DNA of 64,000 bases from a bacterium (GTDB taxonomy: Bacteria; JAJVIF01). Location of the stretch: the NCBI GenBank assembly GCA_022072165.1, contig JAJVIF010000001.1:833353-897352 (forward strand), written 5' to 3'. The notes under the pieces were generated by a model. That model did not search any database. It worked only from the letters and a program-made list of their open reading frames with translations, and was not told the DNA's origin. The translations under genes were made by a program, and so were the position numbers. Below are positions 1 through 8,208 of the stretch, one piece after another. Numbering within the stretch: position 1 is the first letter of the stretch; every line of letters starts with the position of its first letter.

Positions 1-1052
1 CAACGAACGCCCTCCGCGGTGTGGTCCATCAGCGCCTGCACGTTCCACCGGTGGTGGAGTATGCTGAGATTCATCGCAACACCGCAGCGTTTGGTCAGGC
101 GTCGACCCAGACTGTGATGACCAGCTTCGGTACGCAGATGTTCGGCCAGCACATTCATCAGCTGGAAGTCGATTCCACCAACCGGGTCCTGTTCGCCCAC
201 AAGACTGGCGACACTACCCAGGGTGCGCCTGCCAGCACCATCTATCCTGCTGGGACTGGCGCGGCGGCAGACATCAAGTACTTTGATTACTCTGGCGCTG
301 TGGTCCCCTGGGCGAGTGTCCAGACCATCAGCACAGGTGGAAATCGCGTGGTGGCGATGGCCCTGGACCAGTCGGACAACGTCTGGATGATCGACACCAA
401 CAACATCCTCCACAAGTACCTGAAGACCAGCGCGTACGCCGAAGATACTTCCGGCGGACTCCCCCTGGACCTGAAGGGTGCTCCTTACAACCTGACTCTC
501 TCAGGCGCAGGCGCGACTGACTGCCGCATCCACGACTTCCTCATCGACTGGCGCACCAACGCGACCCTGATCCTCTACCAGACGCGCGAGGCTGCTGGCA
601 GCCCTGGTAACGGTTATGTGCTGCGTCTGGACTGCGATCTGAGCAAGCCCGCGACAGTCGCCGGCAACCCGAATCCGCTGCGGTTCATCCTCTCGGACTC
701 CACGACCCAGTCCTATCCGGTCGATATCACTATTGACCAGATCAACACGTCTGGGGCGGCTGCGCCTTCGTTACAGACCTCGCAGCAGATCCTCATTTCG
801 GGTACGACAGCCAGCGCGGCTCTGCCTGACTGGTACATTATCGACACCAACCTGTTCACACGGTTCTCGCGTGATGTGGCCCCCTTCGGGCTGTCTTCAA
901 CCTATGGCTGCAAGATGGTTGTCAACGTGCACAACAATCTGCAGCACTCCTGGGGGAACAGCGCCGGTGGCGCAGCAGTTGCATACGCCTACTACTACAA
1001 GCACGGCGAAGCCCTCTCGGGCACGAATGGCAGTCCCCCCGGCTGGCAGTAG
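1..1052 (+). CDS. C-terminal part of a large lipoprotein-family protein (5' end outside window)
   Basis: The reading frame is open from the window edge, so the start lies upstream and only about 349 codons are visible. The segment matches the last third of the next gene (1209-4106) block by block. Shared blocks are DSTNRVLF, a YPAGxG turn, ISTGGNRVxAM, a YxIDTN-like strand, YAEDT, IHDFxxDWR, GYVxRxxCD, ATVAGNPNP and the terminal PGWQ. The repeated short beta-strand blocks look like a beta-propeller-type fold (inference). It ends just before a strong terminator. No catalytic motif was recognised. It is probably the C-module of a secreted lipoprotein arranged in tandem with its paralogue. Confidence 0.8.
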   Translation, partial: TNALRGVVHQRLHVPPVVEYAEIHRNTAAFGQASTQTVMTSFGTQMFGQHIHQLEVDSTNRVLFAHKTGDTTQGAPASTIYPAGTGAAADIKYFDYSGAVVPWASVQTISTGGNRVVAMALDQSDNVWMIDTNNILHKYLKTSAYAEDTSGGLPLDLKGAPYNLTLSGAGATDCRIHDFLIDWRTNATLILYQTREAAGSPGNGYVLRLDCDLSKPATVAGNPNPLRFILSDSTTQSYPVDITIDQINTSGAAAPSLQTSQQILISGTTASAALPDWYIIDTNLFTRFSRDVAPFGLSSTYGCKMVVNVHNNLQHSWGNSAGGAAVAYAYYYKHGEALSGTNGSPPGWQ

Positions 1053-1082
1053 CTCAGGCTCACCCTGCTGAACAAGCTCATC

Positions 1083-1106
1083 GCCCCCTCGTTCGAGGGG
1101 GCTTTT
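1083..1106 (+). terminator. Rho-independent terminator after the first lipoprotein gene
   Basis: A perfect inverted repeat of 9 bp (GCCCCCTCG / CGAGGGGGC) is followed at once by TTTT. It lies 30 nt after the stop codon of the upstream gene and separates it from its tandem paralogue. Confidence 0.85.
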
Positions 1107-1116
1107 GCTTGCCAAT

Positions 1117-1147
1117 TTGACCGGAGCCGTGAGACGTGGCGTAGTAT
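1117..1147 (+). promoter_or_regulatory. possible promoter for the 1209 lipoprotein gene
   Basis: TTGACC (1117-1122) and TAGTAT (1142-1147) resemble -35 and -10 hexamers with a long 19-bp spacer. The position just after a terminator and about 60 nt before the next start codon fits. The spacer length makes this tentative. Confidence 0.35.
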
Positions 1148-1208
1148 CATCGTTAGGTCGCTGTTCCCCCAGTCCTGAACCCTGGATCCACCACCTGAGG
1201 TCTCTTCC

Positions 1209-4106
1209 ATGCGCGACTGCTGGTACCCGGTGAGCCTGCTGCTCCCGTTGTTGCTGTTGGCCTGTTCTGCCGCGGGGCCATCCGCCCCGCAGACAGAGTT
1301 GGACCCGGCAGCGACCGCTGTTCCCCAGGTCTGGCAGCCCGCTGATGATCTGCAAGTCTTTCTTCCGGGCTACTACGAGCTCGCCTGGCAGCCCTCCGGC
1401 GAAGTGGCAACCTCGTGGTTACCGACACGGGGGCTCCAGCAGACCGATGATCTGTATGACCTGAGTGTCGCGCCGTTCTTCACGAAGCAGATGCTGCAGG
1501 CGGTCCGGGTCGATCGACAACCGCAGGAAGTACGGGTGTCGTTCCGGGTCACCCATCCATTTGCCGCACCGACCAGTCTCGATGCACCTCCCAGCGGACG
1601 GAATCGCGCCGATCTGGGCATCGCTGCCCGGCTGCTGGTGCTGCTGGATGCGAATCCGGCGACCGATGGCTACTTTGCGCCGCCTAACCGGGTCATCGCG
1701 CAGACCGGCCTGATTTCCAACGCCGACGGCTACTGGGCTCCCCGGGGTATCCTCGCTCCCCCGCAACCCCTCAGCGCCACGGCATTTCCGTACAAGCTGG
1801 TCGTGGATGAAATGCTGGACAACCGTCTGGCTCATTCCAACGGCGGGCAGGTGACTGGCAATTACGATCCGGTCGAAGGCTGGACCCGGGCGACTATGGG
1901 TCCGGATCTGGCAGGCTGGACGGGCTACGGGGTCCTGCATCAGGGGCAAGCGGCGGAAGTGACGATCGCGTTCGATGCCGTCCAGTTGCAGGCGAGCGGC
2001 TACGCCCCGGTGCTGCTGGCCCCGGTCGCGCTGTACAACGATCCCCGGGGTGGCGCGACTGGGCTGCAGAAGCGGGGGAATCGCCTCCCGCCGGCCACGC
2101 CAGACTGGACCCGCTTTGCGTACCGGATGCCGCATGGAGCGCTGGATGTGGAATCCGTGCGGCTGCTCGCGACCCCGGATCCTCTCCTCGCCAGCACGAT
2201 TTCCGCGACCACGCTGCATCTTCGGGTCACGGACTGGGATGCTCGGGCCACGGCATCAACGGCCACGGATTTGAGCGATGAGCCGGTGCTGTCGCTGGTC
2301 CAGGCCCAGGAGGTCGGACTGCCAGCACTGGAAGCGGTGATCCCGGCATTGGGCATTTCGGAGACCCTGCTCACCTGTCAGGATGACGACACCCTGTTTG
2401 GCGGGGACCTCGCCACAGACTCAGGACTCCCCTCGGACCCGCTCTACTACACCGGCATCCTCACCAATCCCGGACTCGCTGGGCAGCAGGTTGGGACGGT
2501 CTGGGGGATGGTCCGGGCTGTCGATGTCGAGGCCGATCAGGCATGGAACGATGGCTGGCGCTTCGCGCTGGACCCCGGACTTGCGCCACTGACCTCTGAT
2601 CGTCCTGAACCCATCACCTACCAGGCCTTCGCGGTGGCAGTGGAGTCCGGGAATCTGCCGCCCGTCCCCACACTCCTCTCTACGCCGCCGACGATTCCCA
2701 ATGGGAGCAGCACGACGGTCACCCTGGGGATGCTGACAGATCCGGAGAATGATCCGGTGGTGGTCAGCATCGACTGGGACAATGACGGCAGCTTTACAGT
2801 GGTCGACACCCTGACCTGGAGCAGCGGTTACCCGGTCCCGGTGACCTGGGACTCCACCCCCTATACCTACACGTGGACCGGCACGGCGGCGGACAACCGG
2901 ACGATTCCGGTCCGGTTCTTCGATGGCTATAACACGGTCACCGTGAATCTGACGACTCAGGTGATCCGCTGCGTGCCTGACAACTTCACGACGTCCATTA
3001 GCTGGACTTTCCCCGGCTTCTGGCCCTACTACACCATCGCCGCCAGCAGCGACATCCCGCCTGCTGACATGGCCGCTTTGCGGCTGCCTGGTGCGAGTGG
3101 TGGCGTGCTGTACGCGGGATTTGAGACCGGCAAGTTCGATCTCTACCGGTCGCATCTGCCGACACCGGGACCTGGCATCAACGAGCAGGTCACCAACTTC
3201 ACGGGCTTCGGAAGCAAAGCGGGAGCCCAGGTCGAGATTGACTCCACCAATCGCGTCCTGTTCTCCATGCGGGGTGCCGGGGAGTCACGGCTGGGGCCGC
3301 CCTCAGCGCTCTACCCGGCGGGAAGCGGGGTCGAGGCGAACATCTACTGGTTCGACTATGTCGCCGGAAGTCCTGCGACGACCTACAACGTCATCAGCAC
3401 CGGCGGCAACCGGGTCCTGGCAATGACCCTCGATGGCGATGACAACGTGTACTACATCGACACCAATCATCATCTCCATCGTCTGGTAAAGACATCGAGT
3501 CCGACCCCCTACGCTGAGGACACTACCGCCCCATACCCTATCGACCTGACCAGTGCCTCCTATAGCGGCGGCATCACAGTCGCTGGTGCAACCCCGGCAG
3601 AGCGACGCAAGATCCACGACTTCATCCTGGACTGGCGGTCTGGTGCGTTCTTCATCCTGGCCCAGAGCGAGGAAACTCCCACGGCGCTGGTAAAGAACGG
3701 GTATGTCTACCGGATCAACTGCGATGGTGGCTTTCCGGCCACTGTCGCGGGGAACCCGAATCCGTTGCCGCTCTGGCTGACCGACTCGAATGTGCAGGAT
3801 CGCAAGGCAGACATCACCATCGACCAGCTGGATGCCAATGGCGCGACTCTGGCAGGAGATGCCGGGAGTTCGCAAATTCTCGTGTCGGGATACATCCAGG
3901 TCGTCGCCGGAGCGCCGGAGATGCACTTCCTGGACACCAACCTCAGCGTGCTCGCCGAACGTCATGTCGACTACAACGGGGCCGCCCCGGTCGCGATCAA
4001 CACCAGCAACATGATCTCTTCCGGGTTCATCTACTGGTGGCTGTCGTATGTCGACTACACCGACACCATCGGCATCCGGAGCACGCCGATCCCTGGCTGG
4101 CAATAG
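1209..4106 (+). CDS. large secreted lipoprotein, N-module + PKD-like domain + propeller-like C-module
   Basis: 965 aa. A hydrophobic signal ends in a lipobox (LLAC, Cys19), so it should be a lipid-anchored exported protein. The N-module (to about residue 475) has HPFA at 116-119, RADLG at 133-137, an NADGY segment and the block GWTGYGVLHQGQ. It ends with the strand YQAFAVAV, starting at residue 471. Then comes a PKD/Ig-like domain of about 100 residues (TDPENDP, then DNDG). The C-module is shared with the gene at 1-1052 and ends PGWQ. GAGG lies 8 nt before the ATG. The N-module closely matches the convergent shorter gene at 4181-5686. Function unknown; surface display or binding is a guess. 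Confidence 0.85.
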   Translation: MRDCWYPVSLLLPLLLLACSAAGPSAPQTELDPAATAVPQVWQPADDLQVFLPGYYELAWQPSGEVATSWLPTRGLQQTDDLYDLSVAPFFTKQMLQAVRVDRQPQEVRVSFRVTHPFAAPTSLDAPPSGRNRADLGIAARLLVLLDANPATDGYFAPPNRVIAQTGLISNADGYWAPRGILAPPQPLSATAFPYKLVVDEMLDNRLAHSNGGQVTGNYDPVEGWTRATMGPDLAGWTGYGVLHQGQAAEVTIAFDAVQLQASGYAPVLLAPVALYNDPRGGATGLQKRGNRLPPATPDWTRFAYRMPHGALDVESVRLLATPDPLLASTISATTLHLRVTDWDARATASTATDLSDEPVLSLVQAQEVGLPALEAVIPALGISETLLTCQDDDTLFGGDLATDSGLPSDPLYYTGILTNPGLAGQQVGTVWGMVRAVDVEADQAWNDGWRFALDPGLAPLTSDRPEPITYQAFAVAVESGNLPPVPTLLSTPPTIPNGSSTTVTLGMLTDPENDPVVVSIDWDNDGSFTVVDTLTWSSGYPVPVTWDSTPYTYTWTGTAADNRTIPVRFFDGYNTVTVNLTTQVIRCVPDNFTTSISWTFPGFWPYYTIAASSDIPPADMAALRLPGASGGVLYAGFETGKFDLYRSHLPTPGPGINEQVTNFTGFGSKAGAQVEIDSTNRVLFSMRGAGESRLGPPSALYPAGSGVEANIYWFDYVAGSPATTYNVISTGGNRVLAMTLDGDDNVYYIDTNHHLHRLVKTSSPTPYAEDTTAPYPIDLTSASYSGGITVAGATPAERRKIHDFILDWRSGAFFILAQSEETPTALVKNGYVYRINCDGGFPATVAGNPNPLPLWLTDSNVQDRKADITIDQLDANGATLAGDAGSSQILVSGYIQVVAGAPEMHFLDTNLSVLAERHVDYNGAAPVAINTSNMISSGFIYWWLSYVDYTDTIGIRSTPIPGWQ

Positions 4107-4131
4107 CCGCAAGCTCCCTGAGAGATGACAA

Positions 4132-4161
4132 CGCCGCCCGGCATTCCGGGCGGCGCTGTTT
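4132..4161 (+). terminator. terminator between convergent lipoprotein genes
   Basis: A 10-bp perfect stem (4132-4141 / 4146-4155, loop CATT) is followed by CTGTTT. It lies 25 nt after the plus-strand stop and 25 nt before the stop of the minus-strand gene, so it may serve both directions, although the T tract is short. Confidence 0.75.
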
Positions 4162-4180
4162 GTACAGATGCCCCGGCGAG

Positions 4181-5686
4181 CTACTGCTTCAGGATAACGA
4201 TGTGCCCACGACAGCAGGTGTCCTTTTGAGAGGCCTCCTGGATGGGAGCCAGGGCCGGATCGAGCCAGATGGTCCGCTCATCACCCGACAGCGCTTCGTG
4301 GTCAGCTACCACGACAAAACCGTGGTTGATCTGGTCGAAGCCGCCATCAGAGCCGGTATTGTTGGTGATATCGAAGCTCACGAGGAGCGGATCACCGACA
4401 GTCCCGGTGCCAGACAGGATCGTTCCGATTTGGTCAACGATCCCGATATCCGGAATCGACAGACTGACGCTGGAGATGCTGCTGTCGACAGGCACCTGCT
4501 GCAGTCGCCCACCCTCAGGGGCCGGGAACTCCGGATCGACAGTCGCGGCGTGGTCTTCATCCACGATCGCCAGCGTAATGGTGGCCGTTGATCCGACAGT
4601 CGCCCCCAGGACCGTATCACCTGACTGGTAGATCCGTGCGACCTCCGGTGCGCCGTACGGCATCCGGTACGCAAAATCGCGGGGGGAGTCGGTCGGGAGG
4701 CGATGCTCCCGCAACTGACGGCTGTTTTCACCCTGGCGCGGATCGGTGTAATAGGCCACCAGCGCGGTGTCGAGAGTCAGGGCCCCACCGGAGGTCAGTT
4801 GAGCCACCTCATCCAGATCGAAGACCAGCGTGCGACGAGAAGTCTGTCCCTGATGCAGGACTCCGTAACCAGTCCACCCGAGTGTCCGGGTGGAAGCGGC
4901 TGAGGCACCGGCATTGGAGCGATTCCAGCCCGCATCGGGGCCGTAGTTACCACTCGAGCCATTCGTGTTCTCGATGACAGCACCCGTGGAGGTGGAGACG
5001 CGACAGGCAGGATCGGACTCATCGACCAGTTGGATGTAGGGATGCAGGCGATTCGAGCCAGCCTGCCAGAAATCGTAGCCCTTCTTGCTGAGGGCGGCAG
5101 GATTCCCGAAACCATCCGGATTCAGGATGAACTTCGGGTTGGTCGTAAAGAGCTCTCCCCCGCTCTCGAACTGATAGTCCCCGGAGTGATTTGGGGCCAT
5201 CTCATCGATGACAAAGGAAGATGGGACTGGAGCGAAGACGAAGAATCGTCCGCTGATCCCCAGGTCCGCACGGTTCCCGGCGGAAGCTGGACCTTCGAAA
5301 TTGTTGGGACCCGGGAAAGGATGAGCAATCTCGATGTCGAGCTCCAGGTCCAGGTCACCATTGATCCGAACGCCAGTCACAGTCAGGGCATCCTCTCCAG
5401 CGAAATACTGGTGGATCGGCAGCGCAAAACGGTCACCGTTGGCCTGCGCCTCGCGGACTGAAGTGCCAGATTCCACCCTGGCCCGGAGCGGAGCAGCTTC
5501 GACATGAATCTGCCACTCTCCGCCGATGAACTCAGCCCTGGTACCGTGCTCTGTTTCGAAGAGCCCGGCAGTCGTCGGGAATGCAGGATCAGGGAGCGTG
5601 GCAAGCGTGGTAGGTGCGGTGCGTGAGCAGCCCAACATGGTCGCGCAGAGAGCGCAGATCACGGGGACTGGCAGAAATGTGCGCAT
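4181..5686 (-). CDS. short-form lipoprotein made of the family N-module only
   Basis: 501 aa from the ATG at 5686, which has AAGGA 9 nt upstream. A longer frame reaches 5806 but lacks the signal at its front. The signal ends in lipobox MLGC (Cys20). The protein carries the family marks: HPFP at 122-125, RADLG at 139-143, GWTGYGVLHQGQ and FAYRMPYGA. It aligns along its length with the first half of the 1209-4106 product, then stops where that protein passes into its PKD domain (LDPALAP, then about 20 more residues). It therefore looks like a natural one-module version rather than a broken gene. A CCTT/AAGG pair near the start could fold over the ribosome-binding site (weak). Function unknown. 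Confidence 0.85.
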   Translation of the reverse strand: MRTFLPVPVICALCATMLGCSRTAPTTLATLPDPAFPTTAGLFETEHGTRAEFIGGEWQIHVEAAPLRARVESGTSVREAQANGDRFALPIHQYFAGEDALTVTGVRINGDLDLELDIEIAHPFPGPNNFEGPASAGNRADLGISGRFFVFAPVPSSFVIDEMAPNHSGDYQFESGGELFTTNPKFILNPDGFGNPAALSKKGYDFWQAGSNRLHPYIQLVDESDPACRVSTSTGAVIENTNGSSGNYGPDAGWNRSNAGASAASTRTLGWTGYGVLHQGQTSRRTLVFDLDEVAQLTSGGALTLDTALVAYYTDPRQGENSRQLREHRLPTDSPRDFAYRMPYGAPEVARIYQSGDTVLGATVGSTATITLAIVDEDHAATVDPEFPAPEGGRLQQVPVDSSISSVSLSIPDIGIVDQIGTILSGTGTVGDPLLVSFDITNNTGSDGGFDQINHGFVVVADHEALSGDERTIWLDPALAPIQEASQKDTCCRGHIVILKQ

Positions 5687-5869
5687 AGGTTGTCCTTCGC
5701 GAAAGGTATGAGTCCACCCGCTGCGTCTGTCGCAACTGGGCGGATCGTGTTCAGAATGACAGGCGAGAGGCTTCCCGAAGCAGCGCTTCATCTGATCCTC
5801 AGGCATCGCCCGGGCCTGGGAAGACGAACCCCTGCTGGGATTGCGGGGATTTTATTGCCTTTCATACAC

Positions 5870-5897
5870 AAAAGAACAATCCCGGCTGGACCGGGGG
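5870..5897 (-). terminator. probable terminator downstream of tRNA-His
   Basis: On the minus strand a short CCCGG / CCGGG hairpin is followed by a T-rich run (ATTGTTCTTTT), about 65 nt after the tRNA 3' end. The stem is only 5 bp, so this is moderate evidence. The rest of 5687-5960 shows no gene. Confidence 0.45.
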
Positions 5898-5960
5898 ATG
5901 AAGCGGGGCGACGCGTGAAATGTGGAGGAGTCAGCAGGTCTCGGCTCTCAAGTCGACGCG

Positions 5961-6038
5961 TGGGGTGCCTGATGGGACTTGAACCCACGACCCCCAGATC
6001 CACAATCTGGTGCTCTAACCGACTGAGCTACAGGCACC
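5961..6038 (-). tRNA. tRNA-His (GTG)
   Basis: A full cloverleaf can be read on the minus strand. It has the 7-bp acceptor GTGCCTG / CAGGCAC, TA at 8-9, a D arm beginning GCTCAG, anticodon stem CCAGA / TCTGG and loop TTGTGGA. The anticodon is GTG, and the T arm contains GGTTCAAGTC. Two His identity marks are present: an encoded extra G at position -1 and discriminator C73 opposite it. The 3' CCA is encoded in the DNA (5961-5963). Confidence 0.97.
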
Positions 6039-6055
6039 ACGACGTCGGACTCGCG

Positions 6056-6061
6056 ATTCTA
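6056..6061 (-). promoter_or_regulatory. -10 box for tRNA-His
   Basis: TAGAAT on the minus strand ends 17 nt before the tRNA 5' end, a normal distance for a short tRNA leader. No convincing -35 hexamer is seen. Confidence 0.35.
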
Positions 6062-6162
6062 CCCGTTTCCGGTCCGTTGAGGAGCCCCTGACTATTTTTT
6101 TTTCGGGGAGGCATCGAGTCGGCTCCCGGCACCCGGTCCTCAGCGCGCCTGCTGGCCGGCAG

Positions 6163-6192
6163 TGGCAACCGCGATGTCCGGATACGTACACT
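6163..6192 (+). promoter_or_regulatory. promoter for aroK, probably leaderless
   Basis: TGGCAA (6163-6168), an 18-bp spacer and TACACT (6187-6192). The predicted start of transcription falls on or beside the GTG start codon at 6199, and there is no good ribosome-binding site, which fits a leaderless mRNA. Confidence 0.45.
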
Positions 6193-6198
6193 AGGGTC

Positions 6199-6762
6199 GT
6201 GCTATCGAAACTTCCCCTCCTCCCTGAACGGACCCGGCATCTGTATCTGACCGGCTTCATGGGGGCAGGCAAAACAACAGTTGGGCGACTCCTGGCAGAA
6301 CGCCTGGAGTTTCCGTTCCTCGATCTGGATCACGAGCTGGAACTCCGCCGGGGAGAGAGCGTCGCCAGCATGTGGGCGAACGCTGGCGAAGCGATGTTCC
6401 GTCGCTGGGAAAACGAACTCTTCGCCGAGTTGGCGCAGTCGGACGGGGTCTTCGTGCTGGCGACTGGCGGTGGAACCCTTCTGGATCCGGTGAACTTTGA
6501 TCTCGCGCAACGGACTGGCACCACAATCTATCTGATCGTCGACTTCCAGACGGCGCTGGTTCGCGTAGGTTCTTACGAAGTCCATCGCCCGCTGTTACAC
6601 GATGGCGAGCGCCTGCGGTCGCCCGACACCCTACGCAAGCTCTTTCACCAGCGTCTCCCCTTCTACCGGATGGCCCACATTCATGTCGACGCCGCACATG
6701 GAACTCCTGAGGATGTCGTGGAGCGCATTTGCAGGTATCTTCCTCACCTATGCAACTCTTAG
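6199..6762 (+). CDS. aroK: shikimate kinase
   Basis: 187 aa. Transfers the ATP gamma-phosphate to shikimate in the chorismate pathway, in the cytoplasm. Visible marks are the P-loop GFMGAGKTT (residues 19-27), the substrate aspartate region FLDLDHE, GEAMFRRWE, the glycine-rich ATGGGT and the lid/adenine arginine in HRPLL. Size is normal for the family. It starts with GTG close behind a -10 box. The next gene (aroQ) begins 13 nt before its stop, so the two are translated together. Chorismate from this route would also feed the futalosine menaquinone pathway indicated by mqnD at 16.8 kb. Confidence 0.93.
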   Translation: MLSKLPLLPERTRHLYLTGFMGAGKTTVGRLLAERLEFPFLDLDHELELRRGESVASMWANAGEAMFRRWENELFAELAQSDGVFVLATGGGTLLDPVNFDLAQRTGTTIYLIVDFQTALVRVGSYEVHRPLLHDGERLRSPDTLRKLFHQRLPFYRMAHIHVDAAHGTPEDVVERICRYLPHLCNS

Positions 6763-7193
6763 TCCTGCACGGCCCGAATCTGGGCAGCCTGGGGCGACGG
6801 GAACCCGACCTGTACGGGACCATGTCGCTGCTGGAACTGAACCGGGAACTCCACCGGGAAGCCATCGCGCTGCATGCCGGACTGGTCATTCACCAGTCGA
6901 ATCACGAAGGCGATCTCCTCGACTGGCTTGAGGAGTACCGCGACCTTGTGGATGGCTGTCTGTTTAACCCTGGCGCGTATACCCATACCTCCATTGCGCT
7001 CCTCGATGGGGTCCTGGCCTTCGGGAAACCGGTGGTGGAGATCCACCTGACGGAGCCGCTGGCTCGGGAGCCATTCCGTCATGAGAGTTATGTCGGACGG
7101 GGCTGCGTGAAGCGGTTTGCCGGGCAGGGTATGGAGAGCTATCTGGAGGGGATGCGATGGCTACTGGCGTTCCTGCAGGAGTCGCGCTCCTGA
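6750..7193 (+). CDS. aroQ: type II 3-dehydroquinate dehydratase
   Basis: 147 aa. Dehydrates 3-dehydroquinate to 3-dehydroshikimate; type II enzymes are small dodecamers. The N-terminus reads LLVLHGPNLGSLG, then REPDLYG with the catalytic Tyr. NPGAYTHTS and EIHLTEPLAREPFRHES form the substrate pocket. The usual GPNLNLLG is GPNLGSLG here, a change near the flexible active-site loop. The ATG at 6750 gives the normal family N-terminus and overlaps the end of aroK; an earlier start at 6729 is possible but less likely. Confidence 0.92.
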   Translation: MQLLVLHGPNLGSLGRREPDLYGTMSLLELNRELHREAIALHAGLVIHQSNHEGDLLDWLEEYRDLVDGCLFNPGAYTHTSIALLDGVLAFGKPVVEIHLTEPLAREPFRHESYVGRGCVKRFAGQGMESYLEGMRWLLAFLQESRS

Positions 7194-7227
7194 CAGTCTG
7201 CAACGCCACCCGCGTCGTACTTCTGGC

Positions 7228-8067
7228 CTACTGATCGATGAACTTAATGGACCAGTTCACCAGGTCCGCCGCCTGGAATGGTCCGACCAGGTCCGGATTC
7301 CGGGGCAAACGGACTTCTTCGATGTTTTCCTGTGGGTCGGTGTCTTCAGTCCACTCCGGCTTTTGGGTCAGATCGATGAAGACCACATCCTCACGAAACT
7401 TGTCGAAGATGATGCAGTCATCGATGAGATCATCGGGGTTTGAGATGTCGTCAATTGCCTGATTCGCCACGAACATGGCGACTTTCACCTTGCTGGTCCG
7501 CTCCAGCGAAAAAGGGGCGATGGGAAACTCGATGGCCCGAAACTGAATCTGTAATGTGTTGCCGGTCAGGATGTCGACACTGGGATTGCCGGGATTCGTG
7601 GACCCATTGGTGACACTGGCGCTCACAAACTCCAGGGAACTGGAGTCAAAGGGGCGCTGCGGCAGGATGTCGATATACTTCGTTCCCCGGTTGTCCCGAC
7701 GCAAGGGCTTATCCGGCAACGAAGTGTCGTTCCCGCCGAAACCTTTGTAGAACGCCGCAGGCTGGGGTGCCAGGATGTCACCAGGACGTCCATAGACAAA
7801 GTAGATGTCCCAGTACTCGCCAATGCGGCCGCGATCCTGGAAGGCATCGATGTCCACAAAGGGCTTGTGGGCAGGGTCATCATCGAAGTTGAACACGAGG
7901 TAGTAGAAGAAGCGGTCGGGATTGACGCGGTCGGCGAAGGTCATCCGGATTTCGATCAGGTCATTGAGTCCGGTGGTGTCGTCGTTTTCATAGGCACAAC
8001 TGAGCCCACCGACCAGTTGGACCAAAGCGACGAGGAGGAGGAGCAGCGTACGGTAGGCAGCGGACAT
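7228..8067 (-). CDS. small secreted lipoprotein, unknown function
   Basis: 279 aa. A leucine-rich signal ends GGLSC (Cys24), so lipid anchoring is likely. The mature part is acidic and beta-strand-rich (for example IEIRMTFADR, FFYYLVFNFDDD, YIDILPQRPF, DDCIIFDKF). It has no motif I recognise and does not show the HPFP mark of the large lipoproteins. A TACCCT -10-like hexamer (8075-8080) ends 7 nt before the ATG, as in several leaderless genes here. It converges on aroQ with 34 nt between stop codons. Confidence 0.75.
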   Translation of the reverse strand: MSAAYRTLLLLLVALVQLVGGLSCAYENDDTTGLNDLIEIRMTFADRVNPDRFFYYLVFNFDDDPAHKPFVDIDAFQDRGRIGEYWDIYFVYGRPGDILAPQPAAFYKGFGGNDTSLPDKPLRRDNRGTKYIDILPQRPFDSSSLEFVSASVTNGSTNPGNPSVDILTGNTLQIQFRAIEFPIAPFSLERTSKVKVAMFVANQAIDDISNPDDLIDDCIIFDKFREDVVFIDLTQKPEWTEDTDPQENIEEVRLPRNPDLVGPFQAADLVNWSIKFIDQ

Positions 8068-8208
8068 GCCTTACAGGGTACCCGAGACTGAGGCATCGCA
8101 AGTCCTGAAAGCGCTGATTCACCAGAGGAAGCTGTTAGAATCGAAAGAGGCTTACCCAGCCCGTATTCAGTCAAAACTCCACGTTGAGTGCAAAGGATGG
8201 CTGCCACC

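Noticed and set aside
6095-6103. Run of nine T residues as a terminator
   Set aside because: No stable stem precedes it on either strand. The CCCC/GGGG pair around it would put the T run in the loop.
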